Source of the DNA: Phaeobacter sp. B1627
GTDB taxonomy: Bacteria; Pseudomonadota; Alphaproteobacteria; Rhodobacterales; Rhodobacteraceae
Assembly (NCBI RefSeq): GCF_006265095.1
Contig: NZ_VCNK01000013.1
Location: forward strand, 1-64,000
Direction: 5' to 3'
DNA length: 64,000 bases
The position numbers and the translations under genes were made by a program. The first letter of the stretch is position 1. Every line of letters starts with the position of its first letter. A model generated the notes under the pieces. That model ran no database searches and was not told the DNA's origin. It worked only from the letters and a program-made list of their open reading frames with translations. Shown piece by piece: positions 1 to 9,900 of this stretch.

Positions 1-204
1 TATTCCGTCCTTGCACATGCAAACAGGTTTGAGTATGCCGCCCTCCGCCTTTTGAGTGCAGTCGCCCCGACCAAATACAACAGAGCTGGCCCACTGCTCG
101 CATCCTCCGGCGCCTTGCACACAGCCGCGCTTCGGGTCACAGTGATCCGGTCTGACCAGGTGCCCGTGACCCGTCAGCGGGAGGGAGAGCCAGCTGTTGT
201 TTAA
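1..204 (+). other. Open frame running in from the left edge, possible 3' end of an upstream gene
   Basis: Frame 1 is open from the first base to a TAA at 202-204, about 67 codons with no start needed inside the window. Its end overlaps the TTG start of the histidine kinase by 8 nt, as in a translationally coupled pair. Third-position GC is lower than in the neighbouring genes and I recognise no domain. It may be the tail of a real gene or only the leader of the kinase gene. Confidence 0.25.
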
Positions 205-2188
205 ATCCGTCCGCCTGCGCTTGTTGATCCTCGCGCTCCTGCCCCTCATCGTCCTGATGCCGCTCCTGATGGTTCTGGCGATGGCCCGCTGGAACAGCGA
301 TTACGACAAGGTTCTGATCGCAAACGTGGAAAGCGACCTTCGGATTGCCGAACAATACCTGGGCCAGCTCCAAAGCAACTCCGCCCGCACCCTTCAGGGG
401 CTGGCGGATTCCGCACGTCTCGCCGACCTCCTGGAGGCCGACGCCACAATACTCGACAGGTTTCTGACCGAGCAGCAAGAAGCGCTCGATCTGGATTTCC
501 TCTACCTCCTGCAAGGCGACGCCCTGACCCAAGCGAAAGCAAAATGGCCTGTCATCCATTCTGCTGCGGCCGGTTTCATGTCCTCTGAAATAGATATCCT
601 GTCATCCGAGGACCTGCAGAGCCGTTCTCCGGAACTGGCGGCCCGGGCCCGCATCGATCTGATCGACACCGAGGCCGCAGCCCCCGCCGACCGCACGGTC
701 GAGGATCGCGGCATGGTCGTTCACACCGCAGCCCCCCTTCGCGGGCCGCGCGCCAACGGCGTCTTGGTGGGAGGGCTGCTGTTGAACCGCAACCTCGACT
801 TCATCGATACCATCAACGCATTGGTCTATCTGCACGGGCAGTCCGATGTCAGCCGGCAGGGCACTGCCACCCTCTTTCTCGAGGACACCCGCGTATCAAC
901 CAACGTACGTCTCTTTGAGGACGTGCGGGCCCTGGGCACACGGGTGTCTGCTGCGGTGCGCGGAGCCGTTCTGACAGAGGGCACAACCTGGCTCGACCGC
1001 GCTTTCGTCGTCAATGACTGGTATATCTCCGGCTATCTGCCCCTGACCGACAGTTTCGGCAAACGGGTCGGGATGCTCTATGTCGGCTTCCTCGAGGCCC
1101 CCTATCAATCCGCGAAACGCGCCGCCTACTGGACCGTTTTTGGCGCCTTTGTACTGGTGATCGCGCTGTCGATTCCGCTGTTCCTGTGGCTGGCCAAAGG
1201 CATATTCGCACCGCTCGAGCAGATGACCCGCACCATGGGGCGGGTCAAACGTGGCGACCTGACCGCCCGCAACGGCACCAGCGGGCGCAGCGACGAAATC
1301 GGGCAGGTCGCGACCCATCTCGACACGCTCCTGGATCAGGTACAGGAGCGGGACCGGCGGCTGCGCAATTGGGCGGGCGAGCTGAATGCCCGCGTCGAGG
1401 AACGCACCAGCGAGCTGAAAATTGCCAATGCCAAGCTGGAAGAAACCTTCCGCCAGCTTGTTATGAGCGAAAAGCTCGCCTCGATCGGCGAAATCACGGC
1501 CGGCGTCGCGCATGAGATCAACAATCCCGTTGCCGTCATCCAGGGCAATGTGGATGTGATGCGCATGACGCTCGGAGCGCAGGCAGACCCGGTCAAAACC
1601 GAGCTGGATTTGATCGACAATCAGGTCATGCGGATCGGCGCCATTGTCGGCAAGCTGCTCCAGTTCGCCCGCCCTTCGGAATTTGGCACCTTCGCCGAGA
1701 GCGTCGACATGGCCGCCGTCGTGCAGGACTGTCTGGTTCTGGTTGACCACGTCATATCAAAGCAGGAAATCCGCGTCCTGACCCAGCTCGACCCGGCCCC
1801 GCTGACGCGAATTGACCCGGGTGAGCTGCAACAGGTGATCATCAACATCATGATCAACGCCAGTCAGGCCATGGACGGGCACGGCACGCTCGCGATTTCC
1901 CTCTGTGCCGAGGATCGCAACGGCCGCCCGGGCGCGGCTCTTCGGATTGCCGACACGGGGGCGGGTATTCCTGCGGACCGGATCGACAAGATCTTTGATC
2001 CGTTCTTCACCACCAAACGCGGCGAAGGCACCGGGCTTGGCCTGTCGATCAGCCAGACCCTGATCCAGCGCGCAGGCGGCCGCATCACCGTGCGCAACCG
2101 GCGTGCCAGAGGCGCGGAGTTCCTGATCTGGTTGCCCATGGCCACCGCCGACCAGGACTTCGAAGCGGCGCAGGTCCGGATCATCTAG
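197..2188 (+). CDS. Membrane sensor histidine kinase (Cache-HAMP-HisKA-HATPase)
   Basis: This is a 663-aa inner-membrane sensor kinase that should autophosphorylate on His and pass phosphate to a response regulator. The order seen is an N-terminal membrane segment (residues about 8-30), a large periplasmic Cache-like sensor, a second membrane segment (about 313-335), HAMP, a coiled linker, HisKA with phospho-acceptor His439 in AHEINNP, and an HATPase domain with DTGAGIP, DPFFTTK and GTGLGLS. The TTG start at 197 is preceded by GGGAGAG at 7 nt. The gene converges on the NtrC-like regulator at 2231-3580, only 42 bp away, so the two are probably a two-component pair for the formate dehydrogenase region. 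The pairing is inferred from position, and the ligand cannot be read from sequence. Confidence 0.9.
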   Translation: MFKSVRLRLLILALLPLIVLMPLLMVLAMARWNSDYDKVLIANVESDLRIAEQYLGQLQSNSARTLQGLADSARLADLLEADATILDRFLTEQQEALDLDFLYLLQGDALTQAKAKWPVIHSAAAGFMSSEIDILSSEDLQSRSPELAARARIDLIDTEAAAPADRTVEDRGMVVHTAAPLRGPRANGVLVGGLLLNRNLDFIDTINALVYLHGQSDVSRQGTATLFLEDTRVSTNVRLFEDVRALGTRVSAAVRGAVLTEGTTWLDRAFVVNDWYISGYLPLTDSFGKRVGMLYVGFLEAPYQSAKRAAYWTVFGAFVLVIALSIPLFLWLAKGIFAPLEQMTRTMGRVKRGDLTARNGTSGRSDEIGQVATHLDTLLDQVQERDRRLRNWAGELNARVEERTSELKIANAKLEETFRQLVMSEKLASIGEITAGVAHEINNPVAVIQGNVDVMRMTLGAQADPVKTELDLIDNQVMRIGAIVGKLLQFARPSEFGTFAESVDMAAVVQDCLVLVDHVISKQEIRVLTQLDPAPLTRIDPGELQQVIINIMINASQAMDGHGTLAISLCAEDRNGRPGAALRIADTGAGIPADRIDKIFDPFFTTKRGEGTGLGLSISQTLIQRAGGRITVRNRRARGAEFLIWLPMATADQDFEAAQVRII

Positions 2189-2230
2189 GCAACAGGCAGG
2201 AACGCGGCGCGCGTGGAGGCTCCGCCAGCG

Positions 2231-3580
2231 TCAGACGCCCCAGCTTGCGCATTTCCTGTCAATCGTCTTGCGCGAGATCCCCAACCGCCGCGCCGCCTCT
2301 GCCCGGTTCCCGTCACTCTCATCCAGCACATGCATGATGTGGCGCTGCATCACCATATCGAGGTTGTCGACGGCGGCCACCCCGGTGACCGAGCCCGTTC
2401 CCGCAAACGCCTCGGGAAAGGCGCCGAGGATCACCGAACGCTCTATCAGATTGCGCAACTCGCGGACATTGCCGGGCCAGTCATAGCGGGAGAATTTGAG
2501 CAATGTCTCCTCGTCCAGCGTCAGCGCAGGCATTCCGAGGCTCAGGGAGAACTGTTCCATGAACAGCGATGCCAGCTCGACTATGTCCTCGATCCGGGCC
2601 TTCAGAGATGGCATCTCGATATTGACCACATTGATCCGGTGATAGAGATCCGCCCGAAACCGGCCCTCCTCCACCGCCTGTGGCAGATCTGCGTTGGTGG
2701 CAAACAGAAACCGAAGATTCAGCGGGATGTCACGTTCGGCCCCGACCGGTCGCACCTTCTGATCTTCCAGGACCCGCAACAGCGCGGCCTGCACCTGTTC
2801 CGGCATTTGCGCCACTTCATCAAGAAACAGCGTGCCGCCATCGGCGTGCAGGAACAGACCATCGCGCCGCCGGTCCTGGGCATCGATGACGCCAAACAGC
2901 TCTTCCGCCAGTCGCCCAGCAGACAGGCTGGCGCAATTGACGGCCACAAACGGCTTGTCGGCCCGGTCAGACAGAGAATGCAACGTCCGCGCGGCGATTT
3001 CCTTGCCCGTTCCGGAGGCCCCGGTAAACAGCACCGGAGTCGGCAACGGAGCCAACCGCTTCAACATATCGCGCGCCTTCACGATGGCGGCAGACTTACC
3101 CAGCAGCCGACCGCGCGCTCCGGTGTGTTCCGCCGACAAGGCGTGTTTCAACAGGTAGTTTTCACGCCGCAGATATTTTCGGTCGAGCGCCCGTGCGACA
3201 GCATTGAGGATCTGGTTGGCGCGAAATGGCTTCAGCACGAAATCGGCGATCCCGATCCGCAGGGCCTGGATCGCCGTGTCCAGATCCGCGTAGGCCGTTA
3301 CCAGGATCGTGTCGGCAAACAGCCCGACCCGCCGCTGCTCCGCGACCCAGTCCAAGCCGGTTTTGCCGGGCATGATATTGTCCAGAACGATCAGATCAAA
3401 ATGCGCTTTGTCCAGAATGTCCGACGCTTCACTGGCAGAGGCGGCCTGTTCAACCCGCTTGCACCGCGGCGCCAGAATTTTGGTCATGAAGTTGCGCATC
3501 CCCGGTTCGTCATCGATCACGAGGATCGACGCGGACGACAGGGATTCGGAGTATTCGTCGCGAATGACTGTGACGTTCAT
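2231..3580 (-). CDS. NtrC-family response regulator without a GAFTGA loop
   Basis: This 449-aa protein has a receiver domain (acidic pocket D23/D24, phospho-acceptor D67, K117), a AAA+ domain (Walker A GASGTGKE at 187-194, Walker B GGTLFLDE near 248-255, WPGNVREL) and a Fis-type helix-turn-helix ending in RRLGISRKTI. In sigma-54 activators the sequence after ELFG carries GAFTGA, which contacts sigma-54. Here ELFG (227-230) is followed by VIDAQDRRRDGLF, so the loop is missing. The NtrC of Rhodobacter capsulatus also lacks this loop and works with the housekeeping sigma factor, so the same is likely here. It lies last in the formate dehydrogenase gene row and faces the histidine kinase. Confidence 0.9.
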   Translation of the reverse strand: MNVTVIRDEYSESLSSASILVIDDEPGMRNFMTKILAPRCKRVEQAASASEASDILDKAHFDLIVLDNIMPGKTGLDWVAEQRRVGLFADTILVTAYADLDTAIQALRIGIADFVLKPFRANQILNAVARALDRKYLRRENYLLKHALSAEHTGARGRLLGKSAAIVKARDMLKRLAPLPTPVLFTGASGTGKEIAARTLHSLSDRADKPFVAVNCASLSAGRLAEELFGVIDAQDRRRDGLFLHADGGTLFLDEVAQMPEQVQAALLRVLEDQKVRPVGAERDIPLNLRFLFATNADLPQAVEEGRFRADLYHRINVVNIEMPSLKARIEDIVELASLFMEQFSLSLGMPALTLDEETLLKFSRYDWPGNVRELRNLIERSVILGAFPEAFAGTGSVTGVAAVDNLDMVMQRHIMHVLDESDGNRAEAARRLGISRKTIDRKCASWGV

Positions 3581-3593
3581 CGTCGATGCGCCA

Positions 3594-3719
3594 TCAATTC
3601 AAGCGCACGGCTGTACCGGAATTACGATCCTGAGCCGAAAACCCTACCCCATCGAGCGTAAGATCGGCCCCTACAGCGATAAGAGCAATCAGAGCAAACC
3701 CTGCCAGCATGGCTTTCAT
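3594..3719 (-). CDS. 41-aa membrane or secreted peptide in the FDH operon
   Basis: A 42-codon reading frame starts with ATG one base after the stop of the WD40-cytochrome c gene and has a strong ribosome site (AGGAGG, 9 nt before ATG) inside that gene's last codons. The product has a Lys near the N-terminus and then a hydrophobic stretch (MKAMLAGFALIALIAVGAD). A short polar tail follows, so it is either a single-span membrane peptide or a short exported peptide. It ends 13 bp before the response-regulator start. I do not recognise a family. The coupling and the ribosome site argue that it is translated. Confidence 0.6.
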   Translation of the reverse strand: MKAMLAGFALIALIAVGADLTLDGVGFSAQDRNSGTAVRLN

Positions 3720-3720
3720 A

Positions 3721-5016
3721 TCAGTTGTCCTCCTGAGTGTTGGTCGCGATTTTCAAGTAGTCTATCAGATCCTGCCGGTCTGCGGAGGCCGTGATCCGCT
3801 GCATCGGCATCTTGGACCCCGGAATATAGTGGTCGGGGCCAAGATCGAAAAGCGCATCAATGGTTTGGGCGGTCCAGACGATCTCCGAACCCGTCAGCGT
3901 ATCAGAATAGCGATACCCGGTCAGACTGCCGGCCCGGCGGCCGAAGAGATCCGCCAGATGCGGGCCCGCCTTGCGGGCGCCGGTGTCGCTGAGGGCGTGA
4001 CAGATGGAGCATTTGCGCATGAACTGACGCTCTCCGTTCGTCATGGTCTCGGGATCCTGCAGGAAGCTCCGGGGGGCTGCATCAACCGCGTCAAACTGAT
4101 CCATCAAGGCCACCGGCCATCCGTAGACCAGATCATGGATCCCCCCGGCCCAGATGCGGCCCCCATCCGGAGCAAAGGCAAGCGCCCAAACCGGTCCCTC
4201 GCGCATCGCACGGAAATCGCGGGCAATGCGCCAGGTCTGCGTATCGATCAGCATGATATAGCCCTGACCGTCTCCGACTGCGATCTGACCGGAGGCCGGG
4301 TGGTGCGCCAAAGCCAGAATTGGCCGTCGGTCAAGGGTGAAATCCGCAATTGCCGCGCCCGTTTCGGCATCGATGGCCCGGGTGACACCGTCCACCGCCC
4401 CGTAGACCAGCCAGCCCTGCTCCGAGATCAGCAGCCGGTTGATGCCGAACCCCTGCCGTACCAACTCCCGCGCGGGCGCGTGCGGGTCCTCGTACACGAG
4501 AATTTCGCCGGTCGCGGTCGCCGCAATAAGCTGCCCTGCCGGGCCGAACTGCACATCGTTGACGCCAGAGCCGACCTCGATCATATGCGGCGTTCCTGTC
4601 GCCAATGGCCCCAGTGGCCATATCCCGATCCGGCCGTCCCATCCGGCAGAGGCCAGCCAGCGCCCGTCGTCTGAGACATGCAAGGCCCGGATCTTGCCTG
4701 CGTGGCGGCCAATCTCCGTCGCGCCATGCACGGACCAGCGATAAATCACGAAATCATCCCCGGCACTGAACAGATCGCCATCTGCCCCGAGGGTCACAGC
4801 GGTCACCGCCGCATCATGCGCCTCCAGCCACGTCGGGCTGCCGTTCTGCCAGAGGGCAACGGCATTATCGAAACTGCCGCTTGCAACCCGACCATCGCGA
4901 TCGACCGAGATCGCCATCACCGGCCCGCCATGCCCCTTCAGCGTCAGAAACTCCCCGTCCTCGTCGCCCATCGCAAGTGTGGCAGACAGGGACAGGGCCA
5001 GCACGAGCGCTTTCAT
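3721..5016 (-). CDS. Periplasmic WD40-repeat / cytochrome c fusion protein
   Basis: The 431-aa product begins with a signal peptide (MKALVLALSLSATLAMG) and continues with about 300 residues of WD40-type beta-propeller repeats (LKGHGGPVMAISVD, LASAGWDGRIGIWPLG, AHHPASGQIAVGDG). It ends in a class I cytochrome c domain with haem motif CSICH (C336, C339, H340) and a probable axial Met in GSKMPMQR. It directly follows the FDH gamma subunit (5-bp gap, GGCGGAG ribosome site), so it is probably a periplasmic electron-transfer partner of the formate dehydrogenase or a redox sensor for it. The domain calls are firm and the role is inference. Confidence 0.87.
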   Translation of the reverse strand: MKALVLALSLSATLAMGDEDGEFLTLKGHGGPVMAISVDRDGRVASGSFDNAVALWQNGSPTWLEAHDAAVTAVTLGADGDLFSAGDDFVIYRWSVHGATEIGRHAGKIRALHVSDDGRWLASAGWDGRIGIWPLGPLATGTPHMIEVGSGVNDVQFGPAGQLIAATATGEILVYEDPHAPARELVRQGFGINRLLISEQGWLVYGAVDGVTRAIDAETGAAIADFTLDRRPILALAHHPASGQIAVGDGQGYIMLIDTQTWRIARDFRAMREGPVWALAFAPDGGRIWAGGIHDLVYGWPVALMDQFDAVDAAPRSFLQDPETMTNGERQFMRKCSICHALSDTGARKAGPHLADLFGRRAGSLTGYRYSDTLTGSEIVWTAQTIDALFDLGPDHYIPGSKMPMQRITASADRQDLIDYLKIATNTQEDN

Positions 5017-5021
5017 CCACG

Positions 5022-6242
5022 CTACTCCGCCGGTGTCGCGCCCGCCTTGCCTGCCGAGGTGCGGTCCTTCTCCTGCACCTCCTCAAGCCAGATCGAGTGG
5101 TGCTGATGTGCCCAGGCCTCGTCCACCTCGCCGGAGCCCATCGCATCATAGGCGCCCTCCATGCCAAGCGTGCCGATATAGATATGGGCGATGATGATCG
5201 CCATCAGGACGAAGGCGACGATGGCATGCCACAATTGCGCCAGCTGCATTTCCTCCTGCGGCGCGAGGCTGGTGGGCAACGCATCATAGCCCAACAACTG
5301 GGGCGCTCCGAGATCGTTCAGAATGCCGAAGGTCTTGGCAAACAGCGGCAGCTCAAACGGAAACAGAAGCGAAAGACCCGAGATCGAAATCGAGGCGCCG
5401 AACAGGATGACCGACCAGAAGATGACCTTTTGACCGGCGTTGAATTTCTTGGCCGGTGGGTGTTTCTTGCCGATGATGCCACCGAACTGCTTCAGCCAGA
5501 CCAGATCCGTCCTGTTGGGAATATTGTGGGCCACCCACATGAAAAACACGGTGGCCAGTGCCAGCATGAAGGCCCAGGAGACCGAGTTGTGGATCCATTT
5601 CGACCCGATCAACAGCAATGAGTTCACGTCCTTGCCCAGATACGGCAGGATCGCCACCCGGCCAAAAAGAGTGAGCAAGCCGGTCACGCCAAGCAGGATG
5701 AAGGAGCCCGCAAGCGTCCAATGCGCCATTCTTTCAACGAACTCGAACCGCGTGACGGTGCGGCCTGTTTTTTCGGCGTCAATGCGGATGCGTCCGCGGA
5801 CCAGAAAGAATACCGCGAGAACCGCAATCGTGCCCAGAAGCAGCCAGCCGCCGTATGTCCGCAACGGGCCTGCGCGAAACGCCAGCCAGCTCATGCCGCC
5901 GTCCTGCACCAGAACCGTCGCCACCTCGCCGCCGGCCGATACGCGGATATCGGCGGAATTGTAGCGTAGCGCGCGCCAGATCTCCGGGTCGGAGACCCCG
6001 CCCAGCGTGCCCAGCTGCTGATCAATCCCTGCGGCGCCCTCCGGATTTCCGGTAGCGGTACTGCGGAAACTGTCTTCGACGGCCTCGCCCCGCTGGCGCG
6101 CCATGATGTCTTCGAGTGTCTGGGCACCGCCTGTGGCGCTTCGGTCCGGCGCGTCGGGGGCGGCGTCCTGTGCTTGGGCCGAGAGGCCGCACATCAGGGC
6201 CAGGTTCAGAAAAATCGCAAATATCAGGCGCGGCATGGGCAT
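5022..6242 (-). CDS. Formate dehydrogenase gamma subunit (cytochrome b)
   Basis: This is the membrane anchor of a respiratory formate dehydrogenase. It carries electrons from the beta subunit to the quinone pool through haem b. It has a cleavable signal peptide (ending SAQAQ), a periplasmic segment of about 110 residues and then five hydrophobic helices. Candidate haem histidines lie in RMAHWTLAG, WIHNSVSW, VAHNIPN and LWHAIVAFVLM. The open frame extends upstream to 6344, but ATG at 6242 (or 6236) after GGGGGGAG fits the signal peptide, giving about 406 aa. The periplasmic extension before the first core helix makes it longer than E. coli FdnI. Confidence 0.9.
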   Translation of the reverse strand: MPMPRLIFAIFLNLALMCGLSAQAQDAAPDAPDRSATGGAQTLEDIMARQRGEAVEDSFRSTATGNPEGAAGIDQQLGTLGGVSDPEIWRALRYNSADIRVSAGGEVATVLVQDGGMSWLAFRAGPLRTYGGWLLLGTIAVLAVFFLVRGRIRIDAEKTGRTVTRFEFVERMAHWTLAGSFILLGVTGLLTLFGRVAILPYLGKDVNSLLLIGSKWIHNSVSWAFMLALATVFFMWVAHNIPNRTDLVWLKQFGGIIGKKHPPAKKFNAGQKVIFWSVILFGASISISGLSLLFPFELPLFAKTFGILNDLGAPQLLGYDALPTSLAPQEEMQLAQLWHAIVAFVLMAIIIAHIYIGTLGMEGAYDAMGSGEVDEAWAHQHHSIWLEEVQEKDRTSAGKAGATPAE

Positions 6243-6362
6243 ACTCCCCCCGGGCTCCGCTTCGGAAGCCGGATTTGAAAATCTGTTGTTCCGTGATCCG
6301 GAGGGGCCCGCCAACTGGCGGGCCGCCCCGATCCGGATTGCCAATTTGCTCAGTCAGGGGCG

Positions 6363-6956
6363 TCAGCCACCCTTCTGATCATAGGCGGTCCCCCACCCCC
6401 AGGCGCCGGAGCCGAAGCCACGGGCCACCACACGTTCGCGGTAGACAGCCGAGACCACGTCGCCGTCCCCTGCCAGAAGCGCCTTGGTCGAGCACATCTC
6501 GGCACAGATCGGCAGTTTGCCCTCGGCGATCCGGTTGCGGCCGTATTTCTGGAACTCCGCCTGAGAGTTGTTCTCCTCCGGGCCACCGGCGCAGAAGGTA
6601 CATTTGTCCATCTTGCCGCGAGAGCCGAAGTTGCCCGCCTGCGGATACTGAGGCGCGCCAAAGGGGCAGGCGTAGAAACAGTAGCCACAACCGATGCAGA
6701 GGTCCTTGGAGTGCAGAACCACCCCTTCTTCGGACTGGTAGAAACAGTCCACCGGGCAAACCGCCATGCAGGGCGCATCAGAGCAATGCATGCAGGCGAC
6801 CGAAATCGACCGTTCGCCGGGTTTGCCGTCATTGATGGTAACCACCCGACGGCGGTTGATGCCCCAGGGCACCTCGTGCTCGTTCTTACAGGCGGTGACG
6901 CAGGCGTTGCATTCGATGCAGCGTTCGGCGTCGCACAGGAATTTAGCTCGTGCCAT
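6363..6956 (-). CDS. fdh3B: Formate dehydrogenase beta subunit, 4x[4Fe-4S] (FDH3 type)
   Basis: This 197-aa ferredoxin-like subunit relays electrons from the alpha subunit to the gamma subunit. Cysteines fall into four cluster sets: 13/16/19/23, 55/58/63/67, 87/90/93/97 and 119/122/151/155. The pattern matches the FdnH/DmsB/NrfC family. It is shorter than E. coli FdnH because the C-terminal membrane helix is absent, which is usual for the FDH3 type. The ATG has AAGGAG at 8 nt. It lies 12 bp after the alpha-subunit gene. Confidence 0.95.
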   Translation of the reverse strand: MARAKFLCDAERCIECNACVTACKNEHEVPWGINRRRVVTINDGKPGERSISVACMHCSDAPCMAVCPVDCFYQSEEGVVLHSKDLCIGCGYCFYACPFGAPQYPQAGNFGSRGKMDKCTFCAGGPEENNSQAEFQKYGRNRIAEGKLPICAEMCSTKALLAGDGDVVSAVYRERVVARGFGSGAWGWGTAYDQKGG

Positions 6957-6968
6957 AAATCCGTCTCC

Positions 6969-9900
6969 TTACGCTGGCATGATTTTGCAGAGAGTGGCCT
7001 TGGTCTCCTGCATTTGGGTGACCGAGTCATAGCCATAGGTCTGGGCCGTATTGGTGCTTTCGCCCAGAACATAGGGGTCCGCTCCGTCCGGGTATTTGGA
7101 CCGCTGGTCCTCGCCCTGGAAATGACCGCCAAAGTGGAAGGGCATGAAGGCAACGCCCGATCCCACCCGCTCCGTGACCATCGCCATGACCTTGACCTTG
7201 CCGCCTTCGGGACCTTCGACCCAGACCTGCGCCCCGTCACGCACGCCAATATCATTGGCATCTCGGGGGTTGATCTCGATGAACATGTCCTGCTGCAACT
7301 CGGCCAGCCATGGGTTGGAGCGGGTTTCGTCACCGCCCCCCTCGTATTCGACCAGACGGCCGGAGGTCAGGATGATCGGATACTCCTTGGACACATCGTT
7401 CTTTTGGATCGAGGCGTACATGGTGGGCAGACGGTAGAATTTCCGGTCCTCATAGGTCGGATAATCCGCCACCAGATCCCTCCGGTTGGAGTAGAGCGGT
7501 TCACGGTGCAGCGGGATCGGATCCGGGAAGGTCCAGACCACCGCACGGGCCTTGGCATTGCCGAAGGGGGCGCAGCCGTGTTTGATCGCAACCCGCTGAA
7601 TACCGCCCGAGAGGTCGGTCTTCCAGTTCACAGACGCGCTCTTGGCGTTGAAATCGGAGGGGAACGGAGACATTGATTGCTCGCCCACCTCTTCACCATT
7701 GCCCTGGGTTCCGTCACCGCTGGTGATGCCTTCGCCCATGCCGTTGAGCTGGATGCCTGCAACGCTTGCGATAATGGTGCGTTCTTCATCTGTGAGATCC
7801 TTGTCCCAACCCAGATCCACCAGCATCTGCATGGTGAATTCGGGATAGCCATCCTGGATCTCGGCACCGGGGTTGGACACGCCCTCTGCCAGCAGATTAT
7901 CGCCGTCACGTTCAACCCCGAACCGGGCACGGAAACACAATCCGCCTTCGGCCACGGGTTTGGACATGTCATAGAGGTTCGGCGTCCCCGGGTGCTTCAT
8001 CTCTGCCGTTCCCCAGCAGGGCCACGGCATACCGTAGTAGTCGCCGTCCGCCGGGCCGCCCAGCGCCCGAAGCGTGGTGCGGTCAAACGTGTGCTGGTTC
8101 GCCATATGCAGTTTGATCCGCTCCGGGCTCTGGCCCGTGTAGCCGACCGTCCACATACCGGAGTTGAACTCGCGGGTGATGCTTTCGATGTTCGGCGTCT
8201 CGGCGTCTTCCATCTCGATATTGCGGAAGAGACGATCCCCCCAGCCGAACTTGTTCGCGAACTTCGCAATGATCACGTGATCAGGCAGGCTCTCGAACAG
8301 CGGATCGACGACCTTGTCGCGCCATTGGATCGACCGGTTGGAGGCGGTGACCGAACCGCGGGTTTCGAACTGCGTCGCAGCCGGCAGCAGATACACGCCA
8401 TCGGTGCGGTCGTGCAGCACAGCTGACACCGTCGGATATGGATCGACCACGACAAGCATGTCGAGCTGTTCCATTGCCGTTTTCATCTCCGGCATCCGGG
8501 TCTGGGAATTGGGCGCATGGCCCCAAAGAACCATGGCCCGGACCTTGTTCGGCTGGTCCATGTTTTCCGCATCTTCCAACACGCCATCGATCCAGCGGCT
8601 GACCGGGATCCCGGTTTCCTGCATCAGGTTCTTGTCTTTGCCGTCAGCGCCCTTCACGGTCTGGAACTGCGCCTTGAGCCAGTCCATATCCTCGCCCCAG
8701 ACGCGGCCCCAGTGGCCCCATGCGCCTGCTGACAGACCATAGTAGCCGGGCAAAGTGTGGCTGAGAACGCCAAGATCCGTCGCGCCCTGCACGTTGTCGT
8801 GGCCGCGGAAGATATTGGTGCCGCCGCCTTCGGTGCCCATGTTGCCCAATGCGAGCTGCAGGATACAGTAGGCGCGGGTGTTGTTGTTGCCGTTGGTGTG
8901 CTGCGTGCCGCCCATACACCAGATCACGGTACCAGGACGGTTGTTGGCAAGGGTCCGGGCCACTCGCTTCAGCTGACTGCCGGGCGTTCCGGTGACACGT
9001 TCAACTTCTTCAGGCGTCCACTTGGCCACTTCGTCACGGATCTGATCCATGCCCCAGACACGGGTCCGGATGAACTCCTTGTCCTCCCAGCCGTTCTCGA
9101 AGATATGCCACAGGATGCCCCAGACCAGTGCCACGTCCGAACCGGGGCGAAAGCGCACATATTCGTCCGCATGGGCCGCCGTCCGGGTAAAGCGCGGATC
9201 GCAGACGATCAGCGGCGCGTTGTTCTGCTCCTTGGCCTTCAGCACATGCAGCAGCGAAACGGGATGCGCCTCTGCCGGGTTGCCGCCGATAATAAAGATC
9301 GCCTTGGAGTTGTGGATGTCATTGTACGAATTGGTCATCGCCCCATAGCCCCAGGTGTTGGCAACACCTGCAACCGTGGTCGAGTGACAGATCCGGGCCT
9401 GGTGATCCACGTTGTTCGTGCCCCAATAGGCTGCGAACTTGCGGAACAGATAGGCCTGCTCGTTGTTGTGCTTGGCCGAGCCGAGCCAATAGACGCTGTC
9501 AGGTCCGCTTTCTTCGCGGATCTGCATCATGCCGTCGCCGATCTCGTCGATCGCCTGCTCCCAGGAAATGCGCTTCCACTCGCCGCCCTCTTTCTTCATC
9601 GGGTACTTCAGGCGACGCTCGCCATGGGCGTGTTCGCGCACCGAGGCCCCCTTGGCGCAATGCGAACCGAGGTTGAAGGGGCTGTCCCAACCGGGCTCCT
9701 GCCCGACCCAGACGCCATTTTGCACCTCGGCCACGACGGTGCAACCGACCGAGCAATGGGTGCAAACGGATTTGATGGTTTCGACCGATCCGGTCGCGGA
9801 GACGGCCGCATTGGCCTGCGTCACCGTACCGCCGGTGGCGCTGATCGCTGCAAGCCCGCCAATGGCGAGGCCTGACCCGCGCAGGAATGCGCGGCGGTCG

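Noticed and set aside
2213-3661. 482-codon plus-strand frame opposite the response regulator
   Set aside because: It is fully antisense to a protein with clear receiver, AAA+ and HTH domains and shows no domain of its own.
8757-9875. 372-codon plus-strand frame opposite the FDH alpha subunit
   Set aside because: It is antisense to the catalytic domain and has no start signal.
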